Positions 1 through 5,867 of a DNA stretch of 17,294 nucleotides are shown here, one piece after another. The stretch lies in the NCBI GenBank assembly GCA_937881255.1, contig CALGFH010000032.1, positions 1 to 17,294 on the forward strand, given 5' to 3'. A program made the translations under genes and the position numbers. This DNA is from an uncultured Actinomycetes bacterium (GTDB lineage: Bacteria > Actinomycetota > CALGFH01). How positions within the stretch are numbered: the stretch's first letter is position 1; each line of letters starts with the position of its first letter. The notes under the pieces are model-generated. The model saw nothing but the letters and a program-made list of their open reading frames with translations, had not been told where the DNA came from and did not search any database.

Positions 1-50
1 GGGGGAGCGTAGCCGATGCCGGAGGGATGGGCGCGCGGCTGTCCACAGCC
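1..50 (+). repeat. Dispersed 66-bp element, copy A (left part cut by window edge)
   Basis: This copy shares GTAGCC at 9-14 and GTCCACAG at 41-48 with copy C (12934-12999). The distance between these two blocks is the same, 40 bp from first to last base, with about 30 of 40 positions identical. It ends in a perfect inverted repeat, GGCTGT-CC-ACAGCC (37-50). The GGGGCCCC part seen in copies B and C would lie to the left of the window. The element sits upstream of hom and runs into the tandem array at 88-221, whose units resemble its end. Confidence 0.6.
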
Positions 51-87
51 CCGTCAGCGCGGCGCCGCGGTGTCCTCGGCCCTTCCG

Positions 88-221
88 GCGTGGTGCGTCG
101 CGCGGTCCACGGCCCCCACGAGCGTGGTGGGCCGCCGCGATCCACGGGCCCTCCAGCGTGGTGGGCTGCGCGGTCCACGGCCGCACGAGCGGGGTGGGCC
201 GCGGTTGCCCCAGCCGCAGGG
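88..221 (+). repeat. Tandem array of four imperfect 33-34 bp units upstream of hom
   Basis: Units are 88-121, 122-155, 156-188 and a decayed one at 189-221. The first three begin GCGTGGTG and contain a TCCACGG block. Each of the three can form a hairpin with stem CGTGG/CCACG and a loop of about 13 nt. Weaker unit-like sequence continues leftward to about 30, into copy A of the dispersed element. The units are contiguous with no spacers, so this is not a CRISPR. No conserved protein is apparent across 1-294. Confidence 0.7.
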
Positions 222-234
222 AGTGACCCTGGTG

Positions 235-258
235 TGCCCGGGACCCGGGGGTCGGGCA
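235..258 (+). promoter_or_regulatory. Stem-loop upstream of hom
   Basis: TGCCC (235-239) pairs with GGGCA (254-258). Above a GG bulge, GACC (242-245) pairs with GGTC (250-253), closing a CGGG loop. It ends 36 bases before the hom start. There is no T-run after it, so a simple intrinsic terminator is not supported. It could be a processing or attenuation structure, or a product of the high GC content. Confidence 0.3.
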
Positions 259-294
259 AGATGGGCGGCGATGCTTGGATCGATCGGAGGGGAC

Positions 295-1599
295 GTGGAG
301 GGGCTCAGGGTCGGGATGCTCGGGTGCGGGGCCGTTGGGACCGGGGTGGCCAGGTTGCTGGTCGAGCACGGGCGGCCGGTGCGGGACCGGGCCGGGGTGC
401 CGATCGCGCTCCAGCGGGTGGCGGTGCGGGACGTGACCCGCAAGCGCGACCCGGCGGTCGACCCGACCATGGTGAGCGGGGACGCGGCCGCGGTGGTCGC
501 CGATCCCGAGGTCGACGTGGTGGTCGAGGTGATGGGGGGGATCGAGCCGGCCCGGTCGCTGATCCTGGAGGCGATCCGGCTGGGCAAGCCGGTGGTCACG
601 GCCAACAAGGAGCTGCTGGCCGCCCACGGCGGGGAGCTGTTCGACGCGGCCGACGCGGCCGGGGTCGACCTCCGGTTCGAGGCCGCGGTCGGGGGGGCCA
701 TCCCGATCGTCGCCCCGCTCAAGGAGTCGCTGGCCGGGGACCGGCTCCGGCGGGTCCTGGGGATCGTGAACGGGACCACCAACTACGTGCTCTGGCGGAT
801 GGCCTCGACCGGGGCCGGCTACGCCGAGGCGCTGGCCGAGGCGACCGAGCTGGGCTACGCCGAGCCCGACCCGAGCGCCGACGTCGAGGGGTTCGACGCC
901 GCCGCCAAGTGCGCCATCCTGGCCAGCCTGGCCTTCAACACCCGGGTGGCGGCCGGCGACGTCTACCGGGAGGGCATCACCGACGTGACCGCGGCCGACA
1001 TCCAGGCGGCCAGGCGCATGGGCTACACGGTCAAGCTGCTGGCCATCGCCGAGGAGATCGACGGCGAGGTCTCGGCCCGGGTCCACCCGGCCATGGTCCC
1101 CGACGCCCACCCGCTGGCCGGGGTGACCGAGGCCTACAACGCGGTGTTCGTCGAGGGCGACGCCGTCGGCCGGCTGATGTTCTACGGCCGCGGGGCCGGC
1201 GGCCGCCCGACCGGGTCGGCCGTGCTCGGCGACCTGGTCGCGGTGGCCAGGGCCAGGCAGCAGGGGGCCAAGGGGGTCGGCTGCACCTGTGTCTACCGGC
1301 GCCGGGTGCGGGGCATGGCCGATGTCGACACGCAGTACTATGTCGCGCTCGACGTCGCCGACCGGCCGGGCGTGCTCGCCCAGGTGGCGGCCGTGTTCGC
1401 CGAGCACGGGGTGTCGATCCGGTCGGTGCTCCAGCGGGGCAAGGGGGAGGAGGCCCAGCTCGTGCTCGTGACCCACCTGGCCAGGGAGGGCGCCGTCCAG
1501 CGGGTGCTGGAGGGCCTGCGCGGCCTGCCCGTTGTCGGCAACCTGGCCAGCGCCATGCGGGTCGAGGGCGAGGAGGCCGACGAGGTGCTGGGGTGGTAG
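295..1599 (+). CDS. hom: Homoserine dehydrogenase
   Basis: Cytosolic enzyme reducing aspartate semialdehyde to homoserine with NAD(P)H, the branch point towards threonine and methionine. From GTG 295 it is 434 aa, the usual length of the ACT-containing form. Visible features are the Rossmann loop GCGAVG (10-15), the NK pair at 104-105, the substrate-site stretch GGAIPIV, the family signature ending GFDAAAK with D201 and K205, and a C-terminal ACT domain (about 347-415, YYVALDVADRPGVLA), which usually senses threonine. I chose GTG 295 because GGAGGGG (286-292) lies just before it and the Rossmann motif then begins at the normal distance; ATG 271 (442 aa) is the alternative. thrC follows after 2 bases, so the two are surely co-transcribed. 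No feedback-resistant change can be judged by eye. Confidence 0.97.
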   Translation: MEGLRVGMLGCGAVGTGVARLLVEHGRPVRDRAGVPIALQRVAVRDVTRKRDPAVDPTMVSGDAAAVVADPEVDVVVEVMGGIEPARSLILEAIRLGKPVVTANKELLAAHGGELFDAADAAGVDLRFEAAVGGAIPIVAPLKESLAGDRLRRVLGIVNGTTNYVLWRMASTGAGYAEALAEATELGYAEPDPSADVEGFDAAAKCAILASLAFNTRVAAGDVYREGITDVTAADIQAARRMGYTVKLLAIAEEIDGEVSARVHPAMVPDAHPLAGVTEAYNAVFVEGDAVGRLMFYGRGAGGRPTGSAVLGDLVAVARARQQGAKGVGCTCVYRRRVRGMADVDTQYYVALDVADRPGVLAQVAAVFAEHGVSIRSVLQRGKGEEAQLVLVTHLAREGAVQRVLEGLRGLPVVGNLASAMRVEGEEADEVLGW

Positions 1600-1601
1600 G
1601 G

Positions 1602-2639
1602 GTGACGCGGACACGGGCGTGGCCAGGGCTGATCGAGCGCTACCGGGACCGGCTCCCGGTGGGGCCGAGCACCCCGGTGGTGACGCTGCTGGAGGGCGGC
1701 ACCCCGCTGGTGCCGGCGCCGGTGCTGTCGGCCCGGACCGGCTGCGACGTCTGGCTGAAGGTCGAGGGGGCCAACCCGACCGGCTCGTTCAAGGACCGGG
1801 GCATGACCGTGGCCGTGTCCAAGGCGCTGGAGGAGGGGGCGCGGGCGGTCCTGTGCGCCTCCACCGGCAACACCTCGGCCTCGGCGGCCGCCTATGCGGC
1901 CAGGGCGGCCATCCCCTGCGCGGTGGTCATCCCCGAAGGCCGGATCGCCCTCGGCAAGCTCGCCCAGGCGCTGGTCCACGGGGCCTCGGTGCTGGCCGTG
2001 GACGGCTCCTTCGACGACTGCCTGGTGCTGGTCAGGGAGCTGGCCGAGCGCTACCCGGTGGCGCTGGTCAACTCGGTCAACCCGCTGCGCATCCAGGGGC
2101 AGAAGACGGTCGCCTTCGAGATCGTCGAGGCCCTGGGCGACGCCCCCGACGTCCACTGCATCCCGGTCGGCAACGCCGGCAACATCACCGCCACCTGGCT
2201 GGGCTACACCGAGGCGGGGGAGCGGCGGCCGCGGATGCTCGGGTTCCAGGCCGCGGGGGCGGCCCCGCTGGTCACCGGGGCGCCGGTGGAGCGGCCGGCC
2301 ACCATCGCCAGCGCCATCCGGATCGGCCGCCCGGCCTCGGCCGAGGGGGCCCGGCGGGCGGTGGCCGAGTCGGGCGGGGGGCTGGCCGCGGTCACCGACC
2401 GCCAGATCCTGGCCGCCTACCGGCTGCTGGCCCGCGAGGAGGGCGTGTTCGTGGAGATGGCCTCGGCCGCCTCGGTGGCCGGGCTGCTCGACGCCGGCCT
2501 GGAGCGGGGCCGCCGGGTCGTCTGCACCGTCACCGGCAACGGCCTCAAGGACCCCGACTGGGCCCTGGCCGGCGCCCCGCCCCCGACCCGGGTCCCGGCC
2601 GACCCCGAGGCCGCCGCCGCCGCCCTCGAACTGGCCTGA
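1602..2639 (+). CDS. thrC: Threonine synthase
   Basis: PLP enzyme converting O-phosphohomoserine to threonine, the last step of the pathway. It has 345 aa from GTG 1602, typical of the short bacterial form. The PLP lysine is K64 in GSFKDRG. Next come the phosphate-binding stretch ASTGNTSASAAAYAARA, the mid-region PVGNAGNITATW and the C-terminal TVTGNGLKD. The N-terminus TRTRAWPGLIERYRDRLP is the usual opening for this family. An in-frame GTG at 1593 overlaps the hom stop and has GAGG 7 nt upstream (1582-1585), so the true start may be three codons earlier. It is tightly coupled to hom. Its usual partner thrB is not adjacent but lies 2.2 kb downstream, beyond a MarR-exporter pair. Confidence 0.96.
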   Translation: MTRTRAWPGLIERYRDRLPVGPSTPVVTLLEGGTPLVPAPVLSARTGCDVWLKVEGANPTGSFKDRGMTVAVSKALEEGARAVLCASTGNTSASAAAYAARAAIPCAVVIPEGRIALGKLAQALVHGASVLAVDGSFDDCLVLVRELAERYPVALVNSVNPLRIQGQKTVAFEIVEALGDAPDVHCIPVGNAGNITATWLGYTEAGERRPRMLGFQAAGAAPLVTGAPVERPATIASAIRIGRPASAEGARRAVAESGGGLAAVTDRQILAAYRLLAREEGVFVEMASAASVAGLLDAGLERGRRVVCTVTGNGLKDPDWALAGAPPPTRVPADPEAAAAALELA

Positions 2640-2649
2640 CCGCCCGGGG

Positions 2650-2663
2650 GGCTGTGGACAGCC
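2650..2663 (+). terminator. Possible stem-loop after thrC (weak)
   Basis: GGCTG (2650-2654), TGGA loop, CAGCC (2659-2663), starting 11 bases after the thrC stop. The stem is perfect but there is no T-run; a pyrimidine-rich stretch follows at 2668-2683. It is also the end of dispersed element copy B. Termination here could be Rho-dependent, or the hairpin may only be part of the repeat. Confidence 0.25.
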
Positions 2664-2717
2664 GCCAGCTCCTCCCTCGTCCCTGGGCTACCCTCCCAGA
2701 AGGGGCCCCACCACCGG
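2652..2717 (-). repeat. Dispersed 66-bp element, copy B (reverse orientation)
   Basis: Read on the minus strand it matches copy C (12934-12999) without gaps over 66 bp, with 55 of 66 identical. The first 32 positions differ at one base only. The shared block includes CCGGTG, the palindrome GGGGCCCC, TTCTGGGAGG and GTAGCC. The other end is GCGGCTGTCCACAG. It fills most of the thrC-marR gap and lies at the left border of the marR-exporter pair. Confidence 0.75.
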
Positions 2718-2737
2718 AGGGGAGCGAGGGCCCGGTC

Positions 2738-2762
2738 AACTAGTTGCATGCTGCAAGCAATT
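2738..2762 (+). promoter_or_regulatory. Palindromic operator-like site before the marR gene
   Basis: The core is TTGCA-TGC-TGCAA (2744-2756). Extended outward to AAC...ATT, 8 of 11 base pairs are symmetric around the central TGC. CAACTAGTTG (2737-2746) is itself a perfect 10-bp palindrome overlapping the left arm. It is noticeably AT-rich for this genome and lies 22 bp before the MarR start, the usual place for an autoregulatory MarR operator. A weak -10, AATTAT (2759-2764), overlaps its right edge, so bound protein would block transcription. The assignment is inferred from position and symmetry. Confidence 0.6.
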
Positions 2763-2784
2763 ATGGCACCGTGGCCAGGTGCCG

Positions 2785-3240
2785 ATGAAGACCGCGACCC
2801 GACAGGTGACCACCGGGCAGGACCTGGTGGTGTCGCTGCTGACCGTGGCGCGGCGGCTCAGGGCGCGGCTGCCCGAAGGGCGGATCGACCCGGCGATGAT
2901 GTTCGTCCTCCGCCATGTGCAGGTCGGGGGACCGCTGCGGGTGTCGGCCCTGGCCGAGGCGGTTGGGCTCGACATCTCGACCGCCAGCCGCCACGTCCGC
3001 CAGCTCGAGGCCGGCGGCCTCCTCGACCGCACCGGCGACCCCCACGACCGCCGGGCCTTCCAGGTGCGGCTCACCCGGCGGGGCCGGGCCGCCCTCGACC
3101 AGGCCATGCGCGCCCGGGCGGGCGTCGTGGACCGCGCCACCGCCGACTGGCCCGAGGAGGACCGGGCCGCCCTCACCACGCTCATGACCCGGCTGGCCGA
3201 GAGTCTCGACCGGCTGGCCGCCGAACCGGAGACCAGATGA
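2785..3240 (+). CDS. MarR-family transcriptional regulator
   Basis: Predicted DNA-binding dimer of 151 aa, normal for MarR proteins. It has an N-terminal helix (about 10-30), then a winged helix-turn-helix: LRVSALAEAVGLD (51-63), recognition helix STASRHVRQLE (65-75), and a wing DPHDRRAFQVRLT (85-97) with the conserved D-x-R-R pattern. A C-terminal dimerisation helix follows (about 122-145). The start is ATG 2785; GTG 2779 is also in frame, and neither has a strong Shine-Dalgarno. The stop overlaps the exporter start as ATGA (3237-3240), so the two are one transcriptional unit. MarR proteins paired with exporters normally repress both genes and release DNA when a ligand binds. The ligand cannot be predicted. 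Confidence 0.93.
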   Translation: MKTATRQVTTGQDLVVSLLTVARRLRARLPEGRIDPAMMFVLRHVQVGGPLRVSALAEAVGLDISTASRHVRQLEAGGLLDRTGDPHDRRAFQVRLTRRGRAALDQAMRARAGVVDRATADWPEEDRAALTTLMTRLAESLDRLAAEPETR

Positions 3241-4832
3241 CCAGACCACCCGCTGACACCCCATCGACCGCGGCGGCCGCCGGCTCGGTCGTGACCGGGC
3301 AGGACCAGCTCCCCGACGACCAGGGCGCCCCCGGCCCCAGCTACCTCTCGCACCGCCAGATCCTGATCGTGCTGGCCGGGGTGATGGCCGGGATGCTGCT
3401 GTTCGCCCTCGACCAGGGCATCGTCGGCACCGCCCTGCCCCGCATCGTCAGCGAGCTGGGCGGGCTCGACAAGCTGTCCTGGGTGGTCACCGCCTACCTG
3501 CTGACCTCGACGGCGACCACGCCGCTGTGGGGCAAGATCTCCGACCTCTACGGGCGCCGGCTCATCTTCCAGGTCGCGATCGTGATCTTCCTGCTCGGCT
3601 CGGCCCTGTCCGGGCTGAGCCAGGACATGGGCCAGCTGATCGCCTTCCGCGCCCTCCAGGGCATCGGCGGCGGCGGCCTGTTCGCGATCGCCCTCAGCAT
3701 CATCGGCGACGTCATCCCGCCCCGGGAGCGGGGCCGCTACCAGGGCTACTTCGGGGCCGTGTTCGGCGTCTCCAGCGTGGCCGGGCCGCTGCTGGGCGGC
3801 TGGCTGACCGACGGGCCGGGCTGGCGCTGGATCTTCTACATCAACCTGCCGGTCGGGCTGGCCGCGCTGTTCGTCACCTCGGCCGTCCTGAAGATGCCGG
3901 TGGTCCGCCGCCAGCACAAGATCGACTACCTGGGCGCGGCCGCCATCGTCGGGGCCGTCACCTGCCTGCTGCTGTACCTGGACTGGCGGGGCGTCGGCTA
4001 CGGCTGGACCGAGGCCGGCGCGATGGCCCTCCTCGGCGCCGCCATCCTGCTCACGGCGGCGTTCATCCTGATCGAGCGGCGGGCGGTCGAGCCGATCATC
4101 CCCATGCGGCTGTTCCGCATCCAGGTGTTCAGCGTCGGCAACGCCTTCGCCTTCCTGGCCGGCATCGTCATGTTCGGCACCATCATCTTCCTGCCCGTCT
4201 ACTTCCAGACGGTCATGGGCTTCTCGCCGACCCAGTCCGGCCTGGCCCTGCTGCCGGCCATCGTCGGCATCTTCTCGACCTCGATCACCTCCGGGCAGCT
4301 CATCACCAGGACCGGCCGCTACAAGATCTACCCGGTGATCGGGGCGGCGGTCATGACCGTCGCCCTGCTCACCCTGTCGCGCCTCGGGGTCGACACGCCG
4401 TACTGGCAGGTCGCGCTCTACACCTACCTGTTCGGGGCCGGCCTCGGCTTCACCATGCAGACGATCGTCACCGCCGTCCAGAACTCGGTCGAGCACCGCG
4501 ACATGGGCGCCGCGACCAGCTCCATCACCTTCTTCCGGCAGATGGGCGGCTCGATCGGCGCGGCCGTGTTCGGGGCCGTGCTGTCCAGCCGGCTGGCCTA
4601 CCACCTGGCCGAGCAGCTGGCCGGGGCGGGCATCCAGCCGGGCGTCGGTGGGGTGGCCGTCGAGTCCAACAACATCCAGGGCATCCAGCAGCTCGCCGAG
4701 CCGGTCAAGAGCGTCGTCCTCGGCGCCTTCACCAACGCCCTGGACGACGTGTTCCTGGTCGGGGTGCCGTTCGTGGCCGCCGCCGTGATCGTCGCCCTGC
4801 TGCTCAAGGAGCAGCCCCTGCGCACCGGCTGA
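3237..4832 (+). CDS. DHA2-family (EmrB/QacA-type) MFS drug exporter
   Basis: Inner-membrane proton-coupled exporter of 531 aa, the size of 14-TM DHA2 transporters. A polar N-terminal tail of about 40 residues precedes TM1. Motif D1 is LDQGIVGTALPRI (58-70), motif A in the TM2-TM3 loop is GKISDLYGRR (99-108), and the antiporter motif C is VAGPLLGGWLTD (181-192). Further hydrophobic spans run to VPFVAAAVIVALLL (510-523) at the C-terminus. A loop of about 40 residues (460-500) precedes the last helix. The start is fixed by the ATGA overlap with the MarR gene. Substrate is unknown; the family handles lipophilic drugs, dyes and sometimes lipids or amino acids. With its regulator it sits inside what is usually a hom-thrC-thrB operon, so threonine or homoserine export is conceivable, but nothing in the sequence shows it. 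Confidence 0.95.
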   Translation: MTRPPADTPSTAAAAGSVVTGQDQLPDDQGAPGPSYLSHRQILIVLAGVMAGMLLFALDQGIVGTALPRIVSELGGLDKLSWVVTAYLLTSTATTPLWGKISDLYGRRLIFQVAIVIFLLGSALSGLSQDMGQLIAFRALQGIGGGGLFAIALSIIGDVIPPRERGRYQGYFGAVFGVSSVAGPLLGGWLTDGPGWRWIFYINLPVGLAALFVTSAVLKMPVVRRQHKIDYLGAAAIVGAVTCLLLYLDWRGVGYGWTEAGAMALLGAAILLTAAFILIERRAVEPIIPMRLFRIQVFSVGNAFAFLAGIVMFGTIIFLPVYFQTVMGFSPTQSGLALLPAIVGIFSTSITSGQLITRTGRYKIYPVIGAAVMTVALLTLSRLGVDTPYWQVALYTYLFGAGLGFTMQTIVTAVQNSVEHRDMGAATSSITFFRQMGGSIGAAVFGAVLSSRLAYHLAEQLAGAGIQPGVGGVAVESNNIQGIQQLAEPVKSVVLGAFTNALDDVFLVGVPFVAAAVIVALLLKEQPLRTG

Positions 4833-4849
4833 GCCCGGCCCGGCCACGG

Positions 4850-4855
4850 TAGGCT
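4850..4855 (+). promoter_or_regulatory. Putative -10 box of a leaderless thrB promoter
   Basis: TAGGCT ends 7 bases before the thrB ATG, so transcription would begin at or next to the A of the start codon. No Shine-Dalgarno is present before thrB. I see no recognisable -35 at the right distance. TANNNT boxes 7 nt before ATG are typical of leaderless genes in Actinobacteria. It would let thrB be expressed independently of the exporter pair upstream. Confidence 0.5.
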
Positions 4856-4862
4856 CCCGGGC

Positions 4863-5786
4863 ATGGACCAGCCCATCCACGTCCGGGCCCCGGCCACCAG
4901 CGCCAACCTGGGGCCGGCCTTCGACGCGGCCGGGGTCGCCCTCGACTGGTGGGACGAGCTGGAGGTCCGGCCGGCCCCGGCCGACGGCACCCAGATCAGC
5001 GGCGAGCAGGCCGAGCTGCTCCCGACCGGGCCCGACAACCTGGTCAGGGTGGCCATGCGCCGGCTGGCCGAGGCGGCCGGGGTGGCCCTGCCGCCGCTCC
5101 ACCTGACGATGGTCAAGGGGTTCCCGCTGGGCCGCGGGTTCGGGTCGAGCGCCGCCGCCGTGGTCCTCGGCCTGGTCGCGGCCCGCGAGCTGGTCGCCCC
5201 GGCCTTCCCCGAGGCCGAGCTGCTGGCCCTGGCCTGCGAGCTGGAGGGCCACCCCGACAACGCCACCCCCTGCCTGCGCGGCGGGGCCACCCTGGCCTGG
5301 GTCGAGGACGGCCGGCCCCGCTGGCGGCCCGTGCCCCTGCACCCCGACCTGGCCGCCCTGGCCCTGGTCGCGCCCGAGCCGATGGCGACCAGCGAGGCCC
5401 GCCGGCTGCTGCCCGAGCGGGTGCCGTTCGCGGTCGCCGCCCACACCGGGGCCCGCTCGGCCATGCTGCCCCTGGCCCTGGCCGGCGACGCCGAGCTGCT
5501 CCTGCCGGCCACCGAGGACCTGCTCCACCAGCCCCAGCGCCTCGCCCACAGCCCCGACGGGGCCGAGCTGCTGGAGCTGCTGCGGGCGGCCGGGCACGCC
5601 GCCTTCGTGTCCGGCGCCGGCCCCTCGCTGCTGGTCCTCTGCCCCCGCCCGGCCGCCCCCGGCGCCCTGGCCGACGCCACCGACGCGCTGGCCACCACCG
5701 GCGCCGAAGGCTGGCAGGTCCGGCAGCTGGAGCTGGCCCGCCACGGCGCCCTCCGGGGCCCCCTCGACGGTGGACAGCTTCGGTAG
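4863..5786 (+). CDS. thrB: Homoserine kinase
   Basis: GHMP-family kinase that phosphorylates homoserine with ATP to make the substrate of ThrC. It has 307 aa, standard length. The N-terminal GHMP fold begins VRAPATSANLGPAFDAAGVAL (shortened here: ATSANLGPAF at 11-20). The ATP-binding motif PLGRGFGSSAAA is at 88-99. EGHPDN(A)TPCLRGG and the C-terminal GHMP motif VSGAGPSLLVL are also present. It is separated from hom and thrC by the marR-exporter pair, with only 30 bp between the exporter stop and this ATG. It may be read both from the upstream unit and from its own TAGGCT promoter. The family assignment is secure. Confidence 0.96.
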   Translation: MDQPIHVRAPATSANLGPAFDAAGVALDWWDELEVRPAPADGTQISGEQAELLPTGPDNLVRVAMRRLAEAAGVALPPLHLTMVKGFPLGRGFGSSAAAVVLGLVAARELVAPAFPEAELLALACELEGHPDNATPCLRGGATLAWVEDGRPRWRPVPLHPDLAALALVAPEPMATSEARRLLPERVPFAVAAHTGARSAMLPLALAGDAELLLPATEDLLHQPQRLAHSPDGAELLELLRAAGHAAFVSGAGPSLLVLCPRPAAPGALADATDALATTGAEGWQVRQLELARHGALRGPLDGGQLR

Positions 5787-5789
5787 ACT
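5784..5789 (+). promoter_or_regulatory. Possible -10 box for the debranching-enzyme gene
   Basis: TAGACT, preceded by CGG as at the thrB promoter (CGGTAG in both), overlaps the thrB stop codon. A start near 5796 would leave a 5' leader of about 70 nt before GTG 5868. There is no convincing -35 at 17 bp. Supported by pattern only. Confidence 0.35.
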
Positions 5790-5867
5790 TCGGCTCAAGT
5801 CGTGTGGCTGACCGCCGAAGGATGAGGCAGCCGCTTTCTGTCCGCAGCCAATGACGCGGAGACTCCC

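Noticed and set aside
88..221. CRISPR array
   Set aside because: Units are contiguous and diverged with no unique spacers, and there are no cas genes.
27..1601. The thrC frame open from near the window start through hom
   Set aside because: The translation is Arg/Gly-rich shadow of hom; the real ThrC N-terminus begins at about 1602.
2812..3306. 13-mer ACCGGGCAGGACC shared by the starts of the MarR gene and the exporter gene
   Set aside because: It is short, both copies encode a GQD stretch, and flanks do not match; likely coincidence of codon use.
5755..5762. GGGGCCCC in thrB as a fourth copy of the dispersed element
   Set aside because: Only the 8-bp palindrome is shared; TTCTGGG, GTAGCC and GTCCACAG are absent. 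Chance is enough in such GC-rich sequence.
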